From: Phycicoccus sp. Soil748
GTDB lineage: Bacteria; Actinomycetota; Actinomycetes; Actinomycetales; Dermatophilaceae
Direction of reading: 5' to 3'
NCBI RefSeq assembly: GCF_001428025.1
Contig: NZ_LMSC01000012.1
Location: 199,618 to 263,617, forward strand
DNA: 64,000 nt
A model generated the notes under the pieces. It made no database searches and had not been told where the DNA came from. It was given only the letters and a program-made list of their open reading frames with translations. The position numbers were made by a program, and so were the translations under genes. Positions within the stretch are counted from its first letter, which is position 1. The number at the start of each line of letters is the position of its first letter. Positions 36,621-46,831 of this stretch are shown here, in pieces.

Positions 36621-37769
36621 TCAGGAGCCGACAGCCGCGGCGATGCGGCCCACCGCCTCGCGGAGGATGGCCGGCGACGTGCCGAAGTTGAGCCGGGCGT
36701 GCCCCGTGCCCCCGTGACCGAAGCCCGGGCCCGGGTGCAGGGCCACCTTCGCGCGGTCCAGCAGGGTCGCGGCCGGGTCGGGCCCCAGGTCGTAGGCGGA
36801 GAAGTCGAGCCACGCCAGGAACGTCCCCTGCGGCTCGCGGTAGCGCACGAGCGGAAGCTGCTCGGCCAGCAGGTCGCCGAGCAGGAGGCGGTTGGCCTCG
36901 AGCCCCTCGAGCAGCGCATCGAGCCAGGGACCGCCCTCGAGGTAGGCGGCGCGGTGGGCGATGACGCCGAGGTGGGAGGCGCCGTGCGACACCTCCTCGG
37001 GGACCCGGGCGAGGTCGTCGACAGCCTCCGGTCCCGGGACCGCCACGGCCGCCTTGAGCCCGGCGAGGTTGAAGGCCTTCGACGCCGACATCAGCGACAC
37101 CGCGCGCGCCCCGGCCGGCAGCGACGCCACCGGGGTGAACCGCACGCCCGGGTGGGCTAACGGGGCGTGGATCTCGTCGGCGACCACGCGGACGCCGAAG
37201 GCCGCCGCGATCTCGAGGACCGCGGTGAGCTCGGCCGGGGTGTGGACGGCGCCGGTCGGGTTCTGGGGGTTGCACAACAGGTATGCCGCCCGGGCGCCCT
37301 CGCGGGTCGCCGATGCGCACGCGTCCTCGACCGTCACCGGGTCGAGGCGGCCGTCGGCACCGAGTGGTGCCTCCACCACGCGCCGCCCGAGGCTGTGCAC
37401 GAACTGGAAGAACGGCGGGTAGACCGGCGAGTTCACGACGACGGCGTCGCCGGGGGAGGTGAACAGCCGGAGCACCTCGACGACGCCCAGCATCACGTCC
37501 GGCACCAGCGACATGGTCGCCGGTTCGGGCCGCCAGCCCCACCGGTCGCCGGCGAAGGAGGCCAGCGCCTCGGTGTAGTCCGGGGCCCACGGGTAGCCGG
37601 TGTCACCGCGGCGCACCGCGTCGACCACCGCGCGCTGCACCGGCTCCGCCGGGACGACGTCCATCTCGGCGACCCAGAGGGGCAGGACGTCAGGGCCGTA
37701 GAGCCGCCACTTCACGCTGCGGCGCGCGTGCAGCGCCTCCAGCCCCGGTCCGTCCAGCGGGTTGTCCAT
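36621..37769 (-). CDS. MalY/PatB-type PLP aminotransferase or C-S lyase
   Basis: The 382-residue fold type I PLP enzyme begins HARRSVKWRLYGPDVLPLWVAEMDV, the signature of the MalY/PatB branch. The Schiff-base lysine is in SLMSASKAFNLAGLKAAV and the NPQNPTGAVHTPAEL segment is intact. Such enzymes cleave cystathionine or cysteine conjugates to thiol, pyruvate and ammonia, or act as aminotransferases; sequence alone does not decide. A TAGAGT hexamer lies 8 bases before the ATG. Confidence 0.88.
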   Translation of the reverse strand: MDNPLDGPGLEALHARRSVKWRLYGPDVLPLWVAEMDVVPAEPVQRAVVDAVRRGDTGYPWAPDYTEALASFAGDRWGWRPEPATMSLVPDVMLGVVEVLRLFTSPGDAVVVNSPVYPPFFQFVHSLGRRVVEAPLGADGRLDPVTVEDACASATREGARAAYLLCNPQNPTGAVHTPAELTAVLEIAAAFGVRVVADEIHAPLAHPGVRFTPVASLPAGARAVSLMSASKAFNLAGLKAAVAVPGPEAVDDLARVPEEVSHGASHLGVIAHRAAYLEGGPWLDALLEGLEANRLLLGDLLAEQLPLVRYREPQGTFLAWLDFSAYDLGPDPAATLLDRAKVALHPGPGFGHGGTGHARLNFGTSPAILREAVGRIAAAVGS

Positions 37770-37777
37770 GCCTGCGA

Positions 37778-37783
37778 ACTCTA
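37778..37783 (-). promoter_or_regulatory. -10 element, leaderless PLP-enzyme gene
   Basis: TAGAGT on the minus strand ends 8 bases before the ATG at 37769. Confidence 0.5.
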
Positions 37784-37799
37784 CGGCTGCACCGCCCGT

Positions 37800-37805
37800 T
37801 AGGCT
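37800..37805 (+). promoter_or_regulatory. -10 element, leaderless phosphatidyltransferase operon
   Basis: TAGGCT ends 6 bases before the GTG at 37812. The divergent spacer to the PLP-enzyme gene is only 42 bp. Confidence 0.6.
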
Positions 37806-37811
37806 GCGGGC

Positions 37812-38426
37812 GTGGCAGCCGAGGGTGACCGGGGGACGGGTACGGGGGTGGCCGTGGTCTCCGACCGCGTGCTCACCGTCCCCAACGTGCTGTCCCTGCT
37901 GCGCCTGCTCGGCGTCCCGGTCTTCCTGTGGGCGATCCTGGCCGAGCACGACGCCATCGCCCTGGTCACCCTGATGCTCTCCGGGATCAGTGACTACCTC
38001 GACGGCAAGATCGCCCGGCACTACGGACTGGAGTCCCGGCTCGGCCAGCTGCTCGACCCGTTCGCCGACCGCCTCTACATCGCCACGACGCTCTTCGGCC
38101 TGGCCTGGCGCGACATCATCCCGTGGTGGCTGGTCTGGGCGCTCGTCGGCCGCGAGGTCCTGCTCGCCGGCGTGCTGTGGTGGGTCAAGCGCCACGGCCA
38201 GGTCGGCCTGCCCGTCCACTTCGTCGGCAAGGCCGCCACCTTCAACCTCCTCTACGCGTTCCCGCTCCTTCTGCTCGGCCAGGGCACCAGCGGCTTCGCC
38301 GAGTGGGCGCTGCCGATCGGGTGGGCCTTCGCGTGGTGGGGCACCGCCCTGTACTGGGTCGCCGGCGTCATGTACATCGTCCAGGCCCGGCAGGTGGTGG
38401 CCGTGCGCACGGCTGCCGCCTCCTGA
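37812..38426 (+). CDS. CDP-alcohol phosphatidyltransferase (PgsA2-like)
   Basis: The 204-residue membrane enzyme carries the family signature in SDYLDGKIARHYGLESRLGQLLDPFADR (D-x2-D-G-x2-A-R-x8-G-x3-D-x3-D, allowing for spacing) and five or six membrane helices. It transfers a phosphatidyl group from CDP-diacylglycerol to an alcohol. Position before DUF881-sbp-DUF881-gcvH matches mycobacterial pgsA2 (Rv1822), proposed to act in phosphatidylglycerol phosphate or cardiolipin synthesis; the acceptor is not certain. Confidence 0.88.
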   Translation: MAAEGDRGTGTGVAVVSDRVLTVPNVLSLLRLLGVPVFLWAILAEHDAIALVTLMLSGISDYLDGKIARHYGLESRLGQLLDPFADRLYIATTLFGLAWRDIIPWWLVWALVGREVLLAGVLWWVKRHGQVGLPVHFVGKAATFNLLYAFPLLLLGQGTSGFAEWALPIGWAFAWWGTALYWVAGVMYIVQARQVVAVRTAAAS

Positions 38427-38433
38427 GGTGCCC

Positions 38434-39399
38434 ATGGTCCCCACCTCGCACCGCGACCACCCCCAGACCACGCCCCCGGGGCGCCGTCCGGACGAGTCGA
38501 TGACGCTGCTCACCTCGATGATGGAGCGGCCCCTCGACCCCGGGTACGCCGCCGCCGCCGAGCGCCGTGTCGCCGAGGGGCTCCCTGCGAGCACCGGCAC
38601 GCGGACCGCGACGGTCGCCGTGGCGGCGGTGGTGGCGGGCCTGTTGCTGACGCTGGGGGCGGTCGCCCTGCGCGCGCCGTCCACGTCGGCGGCCAAGGCC
38701 AAGGCACAGCTCGTCGACCAGGTCGAGTCGCGCCGCAAGGCCGTCGACAGGCAGGAGGCGTCGCTGCGCACCCTGCAGGCGCAGGTCGAGCAGCTGCGTG
38801 GCCAGGCCCTGGCCCAGAGCTCGAGCTCGCTGCAGAGCCGGCTCGAGGCGCTCGACGCGGCGTCCGGCGCCCAGGCCCTCACCGGCAAGGGCATCGTCGT
38901 CGTCCTCGACAACGCCCCCGGCGTCGACAAGAACAGCGCCGACGGCAACCCCCGCACCGACGCCGGCAGCCAGGAGGGCAAGGTCTTCTCCAAGGACATG
39001 CAGGTCGTGGTCAACGGCCTGTGGCAGGCGGGTGCCGAGGCGATCTCCGTCAACGGACAGCGGCTCACCTCGCGGTCCGCCATCCGCTTCGCCGGCGAGG
39101 CGATCCTCGTCAACTACCGGCCGCTGGCCCGGCCCTACACGATCACCGTCCTGGGCGACCCCGACAACCTGCAGGTGGAGTTCGCCGACAGTGCGGGTGG
39201 CGCCTATGCGCGCGCCCTCAAGGACAACTACGGCATCCGTGTTTCCATTGACGCCGCCGACAAGCTCACCGTCCCGGCCGCCACGTCGCTCACCGTGCGC
39301 GAGGCGGCCGTGCCCCGACCCGACCGCACCCCGCCCGGGACCCAGACCGGCAGCCCGACCAGCACCCCATCGTCGCCAACCTCGGAGAACACACCGTGA
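38434..39399 (+). CDS. DUF881 membrane-anchored protein
   Basis: The 321-residue protein has a cytoplasmic N-terminus containing MTLLTSMMERPLDPGYAAAA, one membrane helix (about residues 52-72), a short coiled coil, and an outward DUF881 domain (LTGKGIVVVLDNAP; GLWQAGAEAISVNGQRLTSRSAIRFAGEAILVN). It ends in a Pro/Ser/Thr tail. DUF881 genes flanking sbp are conserved in actinobacteria and resemble Bacillus YlxW/YlxX near division genes. The role is unknown. The stop overlaps sbp by 4 bases. Confidence 0.88.
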   Translation: MVPTSHRDHPQTTPPGRRPDESMTLLTSMMERPLDPGYAAAAERRVAEGLPASTGTRTATVAVAAVVAGLLLTLGAVALRAPSTSAAKAKAQLVDQVESRRKAVDRQEASLRTLQAQVEQLRGQALAQSSSSLQSRLEALDAASGAQALTGKGIVVVLDNAPGVDKNSADGNPRTDAGSQEGKVFSKDMQVVVNGLWQAGAEAISVNGQRLTSRSAIRFAGEAILVNYRPLARPYTITVLGDPDNLQVEFADSAGGAYARALKDNYGIRVSIDAADKLTVPAATSLTVREAAVPRPDRTPPGTQTGSPTSTPSSPTSENTP

Positions 39400-39728
39400 T
39401 ACCCCTGCTTGGCCTCATCGGCGGAGTGCTCATCGGGCTCCTGTGGGGGCCGGACGTGCCGCTCGTCCTCCAGCCCTACCTGCCCATCGCCGTGATCGCC
39501 GCGCTCGACGCGGTCTTCGGTGCGGTGCGGGCGGTCCTCGACGGGATCTTCAACGACAAGGTCTTCGTCGTCTCCTTCCTCGCCAACGTCGTCGTCGCCG
39601 CGTTCATCGTCTTCCTCGGTGACCAGCTCGGGGTCGGCTCGCAGCTGTCCACCGGCGTCGTCGTCGTGCTCGGCGTCCGCATCTTCTCCAACGTCGCCTC
39701 GATCCGCCGGCACCTGTTCCGGGCATGA
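39396..39728 (+). CDS. sbp: Small basic protein (DUF1290), Sbp
   Basis: The 110-residue membrane protein has about three helices and the conserved YLPIAVIAALDAVFGAVRA and NDKVFVVSFLANVVVAAFIVFLGDQLGVG segments of the Sbp/DUF1290 family. Its Bacillus counterpart lies in the ylxW-ylxX-sbp cluster before ftsA. It overlaps both DUF881 genes by 4 bases, which implies that the three products work together, perhaps at the membrane. Confidence 0.9.
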   Translation: MIPLLGLIGGVLIGLLWGPDVPLVLQPYLPIAVIAALDAVFGAVRAVLDGIFNDKVFVVSFLANVVVAAFIVFLGDQLGVGSQLSTGVVVVLGVRIFSNVASIRRHLFRA

Positions 39729-40525
39729 GCACCGCCCCTCCCACCCCTCCCAGCCCCCCGACCCGGACCGGTCCGGGCTACGGCCCCGACGACGGCGAGG
39801 GCCCGAGCTCGTGGAAGCGGCTGCTGCGCATGGCGCGTCCGCGGGCCACGCGCGCCAACGCGTTCGCCGCCCTGCTCGCCATCGCCCTCGGGTTCGCCAT
39901 CGCCACGCAGGTCCAGCAGACCGACCAGAGCGGGCTGGAGCAGCTGCGTGAGGACGAGCTGGTCCGCATCCTCGACGACGTCAACCAGGAGCAGGGGCGC
40001 CTGGCCAACGACACCCGTGAGCTGGAGAGCAGCCGCGACGCGCTGCTGTCGGGCGCGAGCTCGAGCTCCGAGGCGCTGAAGTCCGCCCAGGACCGCCTCG
40101 ACACCCTCGGCATCCTCACCGGGACGTCGCCGGCCACCGGACCCGGGATCGTGGTGACCATCAACGACCCCGACCACAAGGTGACCTCCGCGCGCCTCCT
40201 CGACGCCCTGCAGGAGCTGCGCGACGCCGGAGCCGAGGCCGTGCAGATCGGCGACGTCCGCGTCGTGGCCAGCACCTGGTTCGCCGACGTCGACGGCGCG
40301 ATCGAGGTCAGCGGCCAGCGAGTGGCCCAGCCCTACTCCATCAAGGCCATCGGTGACCCGGCCACGATGGCCTCCGCGATGGACATCCCCGGAGGGGTCA
40401 CCGAGTCCGTCCGCGGCGACGGCGCGACGCCCACGGTGCGGCAGGCCGAGTCGATCGACATCACCGCGTTGCACTCGCTTCAGGCGCCTCGTTACGCTCG
40501 GCCCGTCCCGGCGCCGTCGAAGTAG
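39725..40525 (+). CDS. Second DUF881 membrane-anchored protein
   Basis: The 266-residue protein has a Pro-rich N-terminus, a single membrane helix (about residues 40-60, ANAFAALLAIALGFAIATQV), a coiled coil (DELVRILDDVNQEQGRLANDTREL) and the DUF881 domain (GPGIVVTINDPDHKV; LLDALQELRDAGAEAVQIGDVRVVASTWF). It is paralogous to the first DUF881 protein but with a shorter tail. gcvH follows after 58 bases. Confidence 0.88.
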   Translation: MSTAPPTPPSPPTRTGPGYGPDDGEGPSSWKRLLRMARPRATRANAFAALLAIALGFAIATQVQQTDQSGLEQLREDELVRILDDVNQEQGRLANDTRELESSRDALLSGASSSSEALKSAQDRLDTLGILTGTSPATGPGIVVTINDPDHKVTSARLLDALQELRDAGAEAVQIGDVRVVASTWFADVDGAIEVSGQRVAQPYSIKAIGDPATMASAMDIPGGVTESVRGDGATPTVRQAESIDITALHSLQAPRYARPVPAPSK

Positions 40526-40583
40526 CGAGAGCCGGACCCCACGCCACCTGCACCACCCGCCACCCCGCGCACCGAGGAGCACC

Positions 40584-40973
40584 ATGAGCGAGCTGGAGTA
40601 CCCCCAGGACCTGCGTTACACCGCCGAGCACGAGTGGGTGCGCTCCGGCGAGGACGGCACGGTCCGCATCGGGATCACCGCCTTCGCCCAGGACGCCCTC
40701 GGCGACGTCGTCTACGTCAGCCTCCCGACCGTCGGCGACACCGTGGCCACCGGCGACGCCTGTGGCGAGGTCGAGTCCACCAAGTCCGTCAGCGACCTCT
40801 ATGCGCCGCTCGACGGTGAGGTCACCGCCATCAACCAGGCGCTGGACGCCACCCCCGAGCTCGTCAACACCGACCCCTACGGTGAGGGCTGGATGTACGA
40901 GCTGCGCCCGTCGGACGAGGCTGCCGTCGCGGCCCTGATGGACCCCGCGGCGTACCAGGCCCAGCTCGGCTGA
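40584..40973 (+). CDS. gcvH: Glycine cleavage system H protein
   Basis: GcvH carries the lipoyl arm that takes the aminomethyl group from GcvP. The 129-residue protein shows YTAEHEWVR, ITAFAQDALGDVVYVSLPTVGD and the lipoylation motif GEVESTKSVSDLYAPLDGEV with Lys67. GAGGAG about 6 bases upstream supports the ATG. The gcvP gene lies 2.8 kb downstream; gcvT is not in the window. Confidence 0.96.
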   Translation: MSELEYPQDLRYTAEHEWVRSGEDGTVRIGITAFAQDALGDVVYVSLPTVGDTVATGDACGEVESTKSVSDLYAPLDGEVTAINQALDATPELVNTDPYGEGWMYELRPSDEAAVAALMDPAAYQAQLG

Positions 40974-41026
40974 GCCGCGTTCGGCCCCTTGGCAGATTCC
41001 GCTGCGCTCGCGCGGCGGCGTCGCCT

Positions 41027-41032
41027 AGGGTG
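41027..41032 (+). promoter_or_regulatory. Candidate -10 element of garA
   Basis: TAGGGT predicts a start near 41039 and a leader of about 40 bases before the garA ATG. No clear -35. Confidence 0.45.
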
Positions 41033-41079
41033 TGTGCTTTGCTAGAGGGGACTGACGACGACAGAGGAGCGCAGCATCC

Positions 41080-41535
41080 ATGAACGGCAGCGAGATGGAC
41101 GAGCAGGCGTCGCACGCTCACGAGCCGACGACCATGCGGCTCCCCGGTATCTCCGATCTCGAGCAGGTCGACACCAGCGCCGAGGTCGAGGTCTCCCTGA
41201 GCAAGGCCGACCAGGCCACCGTCGACGCGCTGCGCCCGGGCACCGCCCTGCTGGTCGTGCTCCGCGGCCCCAACACCGGTGCGCGCTTCCTTCTCGACGA
41301 CGACGAGGTCAACTCCGGCCGTCACCCTGACAGCGACATCTTCCTCGACGACGTGACGGTGTCCCGCAAGCACGCCAACTTCCGCCGCGAGGGCGACACC
41401 TTCGTCGTGCGCGACGTGGGCTCGCTCAACGGCACCTACGTCAACCGTGAGCGGATCGACGAGGCGACGCTGCACACCGGCGACGAGGTGCAGATCGGCA
41501 AGTTCCGCCTCGTGTTCTACGCCGGCAGGGCCTGA
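41080..41535 (+). CDS. garA: FHA-domain regulator GarA/OdhI
   Basis: GarA/OdhI binds and inhibits 2-oxoglutarate dehydrogenase and acts on glutamate metabolism; kinase phosphorylation of an N-terminal Thr makes its FHA domain fold back and switches it off. The 151-residue protein has the FHA core NSGRHPDSDIFLDDVTVSRKHANF and VRDVGSLNGTYVNRERI. The N-terminal segment HEPTTMRLPG (Thr17, Thr18) is at the position of the usual ETTS phosphosite but differs from it. The position between gcvH and ftsR supports the assignment. Confidence 0.88.
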   Translation: MNGSEMDEQASHAHEPTTMRLPGISDLEQVDTSAEVEVSLSKADQATVDALRPGTALLVVLRGPNTGARFLLDDDEVNSGRHPDSDIFLDDVTVSRKHANFRREGDTFVVRDVGSLNGTYVNRERIDEATLHTGDEVQIGKFRLVFYAGRA

Positions 41536-41546
41536 CCAAGGCCGCT

Positions 41547-42278
41547 GTGACTCCTCGCGGCCCACGTCAGTCCATGACGATCGGGGCGGTGCTCGCGGCC
41601 CTGCGCGAGGACTTCCCGGACGTCACGATCTCCAAGATCCGCTTCCTCGAGACCGAGGGCCTGGTCACCCCGGCGCGCACGGGCTCCGGCTACCGCACCT
41701 ACTCGGCCACCGACGTCGAGCGGCTCCGCTACATCCTCACGGCCCAGCGCGACCACTTCTGGCCGCTCAAGGTCATCCGTGACGCCCTCGACGCCCTCGA
41801 CCGCGGCCTGACGCCCGAGCGGGCGGGGTCGGCCGGTATGCCGCGACCGTCGGTGCCGCAGCCGGCCGCCGACCCCGACGTGCCGACTTCCGAGTCCCTG
41901 ACGTCCACCGGTTCGCTGCGCCTCACGAGGGCCGAGCTGGTCGCGGCCGCAAGGCTGGAGGAGGCCACGATGGACTCGCTCGAGACCTTCGGCCTCGTGC
42001 GGCCCGACGACACCGGTCACTACGGCGACGCCGCGCTCGGCATCGCCCACACCGCGGCGGCGCTGGCTGCGTACGGCGTGGAGCCCCGCCACCTGCGCCC
42101 GTTCCGGACCGCCGCCGACCGGGAGATCGGGCTGGTCCAGCAGGTCGTGACGCCCCACCGGGCAGCGTCCGGGAAGGCCGGACGGGGAGGCGCGCAGACG
42201 GACCCCACTCCCGAGGTCCTGCGGCTGTGCATCGCCCTGCACACCGCGCTCGTGAGGGACGGGCTGCACCGCGGCTGA
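41547..42278 (+). CDS. ftsR: MerR-family regulator FtsR-like
   Basis: The 243-residue protein has a MerR winged helix (MTIGAVLAALREDFPDVTISKIRFLETEGLVTPARTGSGYRTYSATDVERLRYILTAQR). A C-terminal helical domain follows (LTRAELVAAARLEEATMDSLETFGLV). Orthologues between garA and the bifunctional nuclease, such as Corynebacterium FtsR and Rv1828, regulate ftsZ and related growth genes. The GTG is 11 bases after the garA stop with AAGG in between, so it is likely cotranscribed. Confidence 0.85.
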   Translation: MTPRGPRQSMTIGAVLAALREDFPDVTISKIRFLETEGLVTPARTGSGYRTYSATDVERLRYILTAQRDHFWPLKVIRDALDALDRGLTPERAGSAGMPRPSVPQPAADPDVPTSESLTSTGSLRLTRAELVAAARLEEATMDSLETFGLVRPDDTGHYGDAALGIAHTAAALAAYGVEPRHLRPFRTAADREIGLVQQVVTPHRAASGKAGRGGAQTDPTPEVLRLCIALHTALVRDGLHRG

Positions 42279-42285
42279 ACCGGGG

Positions 42286-42291
42286 TACGGT
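42286..42291 (+). promoter_or_regulatory. -10 element, leaderless nuclease gene
   Basis: TACGGT ends 6 bases before the GTG at 42298. Confidence 0.6.
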
Positions 42292-42297
42292 GGAACG

Positions 42298-42795
42298 GTG
42301 AAGGAGCTCGAGGTCCTCGGAGTCCGGGTCGAGATGCCCACCAACCACCCCATCGTCCTGTTGCGCGAGCGTGACGGAGACCGCTACCTGCCGATCTGGA
42401 TCGGGGCGGCCGAGGCGACGGCCATCGCCTACGCCCAGCAGGGCATCGAACCGCCGCGCCCGCTGACCCACGACCTGATGAAGAACGTCATCGAGGGCCT
42501 CGGCCACCGGCTCACGGAGGTACGCATCGTCGAGCTGCGCGACGGTGTCTTCCACGCCGCCCTGGTTCTCGACGGCACGACCGAGATCTCCTCCCGGTCC
42601 TCCGACGCCATCGCCCTGGCGCTGCGCACCGGCACGACGATCGTCGCGGGGGAGTCCCTGCTCGACGAGGCCGGCGTGGCGATGACGGGGGAGGAGGACA
42701 AGGACGACGAGGTCGAGCGGTTCCGCGAGTTCCTCGACCACGTGTCGGCCGAGGACTTCGAGACCAAACCGGGCGAAACCGGTCCCGAGGCGTAG
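42298..42795 (+). CDS. Bifunctional nuclease family protein (DUF151)
   Basis: The 165-residue protein begins KELEVLGVRVEMPTNHPIVLLRERDGDRYLPIWIGAAEA, the characteristic start of the DUF151 bifunctional nuclease family, followed by TEISSRSSDAIALALRTGTTIVAGESLLDEAG. Plant members degrade DNA and RNA, and Rv1829 is the mycobacterial equivalent. The biological target in actinobacteria is unknown. The C-terminus is acidic. Confidence 0.9.
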   Translation: MKELEVLGVRVEMPTNHPIVLLRERDGDRYLPIWIGAAEATAIAYAQQGIEPPRPLTHDLMKNVIEGLGHRLTEVRIVELRDGVFHAALVLDGTTEISSRSSDAIALALRTGTTIVAGESLLDEAGVAMTGEEDKDDEVERFREFLDHVSAEDFETKPGETGPEA

Positions 42796-42810
42796 CTCTC
42801 CACGCTCAAC

Positions 42811-42831
42811 ACCTCGACCTTGACCTGAGGT
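42811..42831. promoter_or_regulatory. Imperfect dyad upstream of MerR gene
   Basis: ACCTC (42811-42815) and GAGGT (42827-42831) are inverted about a TTGACC core. This is the shape of MerR-family operators, lying about 55 bases upstream of the -35 element. It could bind the MerR protein encoded downstream, or FtsR. Confidence 0.35.
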
Positions 42832-42884
42832 TGACGGTTCGGTGAACCGGCGCGACACGCCGGGGCGCGAGGGTGCAGTGGTGG

Positions 42885-42913
42885 TTGACGTGGTGTTTTC
42901 CCGGTCGTACCGT
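42885..42913 (+). promoter_or_regulatory. Strong housekeeping promoter of MerR gene
   Basis: TTGACG (42885-42890) and TACCGT (42908-42913) are spaced by exactly 17 bases, the best -35/-10 pair in the window, predicting a start near 42920. Confidence 0.75.
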
Positions 42914-42963
42914 CAGCGGAAGACCGAATTCGACCCGTGTAGTTACACCAGGAGGTGAGCGTC

Positions 42964-43545
<582 letters not shown>

Positions 43546-43583
43546 CCCACCCGGCGTCCACCGAGGACGCCCGAGACCGTCCG

Positions 43584-43621
43584 GCACGGGCCGTCGTTCC
43601 TTCGGGAGCGGCGGCCCGTGC
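43584..43621 (+). terminator. UUCG-tetraloop terminator after MerR gene
   Basis: Seventeen consecutive pairs (43584-43600 with 43605-43621, two G/U) close on a C(UUCG)G tetraloop. It stops MerR transcripts immediately before the gcvP promoter. Confidence 0.85.
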
Positions 43622-43623
43622 TG

Positions 43624-43629
43624 TAGGTT
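43624..43629 (+). promoter_or_regulatory. -10 element of gcvP leader
   Basis: TAGGTT predicts a start near 43636, just before the riboswitch. Confidence 0.5.
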
Positions 43630-43639
43630 GGACCTGCTG

Positions 43640-43800
43640 AACATCCCGTGCGGGAGAGTCCCCGCGTGCGTCCACCGTGACGCGTGGCGGGGCGCCGAAG
43701 GGGCAAACTCCCCGGAACCTCTCAGGCGCCAGGACTGCGCGGGACAGGCACCTCTGGAGCGGCCACGCCGTGACAGATGGGGAGGCGATCCGAGCATTCC
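43640..43800 (+). ncRNA. Glycine riboswitch upstream of gcvP
   Basis: The leader has the conserved aptamer parts in order: CGGGAGAGTCC (43651-43661), GGCGCCGAAGGGGCAA (43691-43706), a CTCCCC/GG stretch, AACCTCTCAGGCGCCAGGAC (43717-43736) and the closing GGCACCTCTGGAG (43747-43759). This is one complete glycine aptamer. The 50 bases after it are too short for a second full aptamer but could fold as a ghost aptamer. Glycine binding is expected to turn gcvP on. The 271-bp gap between MerR and gcvP holds the terminator, promoter and this element. Confidence 0.92.
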
Positions 43801-43816
43801 GACGTTCAGGAGCCTC

Positions 43817-46756
<2,940 letters not shown>

Positions 46757-46793
46757 GGCTTTTCGAGGTCCGGGCGCCCTGAAGGCTCCGACC

Positions 46794-46831
46794 CGGCCCC
46801 CGCCCCTGGAAGGCTCAGGCGGCGGGGGCCG
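46794..46831. terminator. Hairpin between convergent gcvP and sbcC
   Basis: GGCCCCCGCC (46795-46804) pairs perfectly with 46821-46830, extended by C46794/G46831. Its right arm encodes the Ala/Pro C-terminus of SbcC, so the element can terminate gcvP but lies inside the sbcC message. Confidence 0.6.

Noticed and set aside
34744..37590. Long minus-strand open frames of about 880-950 codons over 32.8-37.6 kb
   Set aside because: They are frame-shifted shadows of the methyltransferase, DUF2461 and PLP-enzyme genes or antisense to plus-strand genes, with no recognisable domain.
43765..43816. Second full glycine aptamer
   Set aside because: Only about 50 bases remain and the conserved internal motifs are not repeated.
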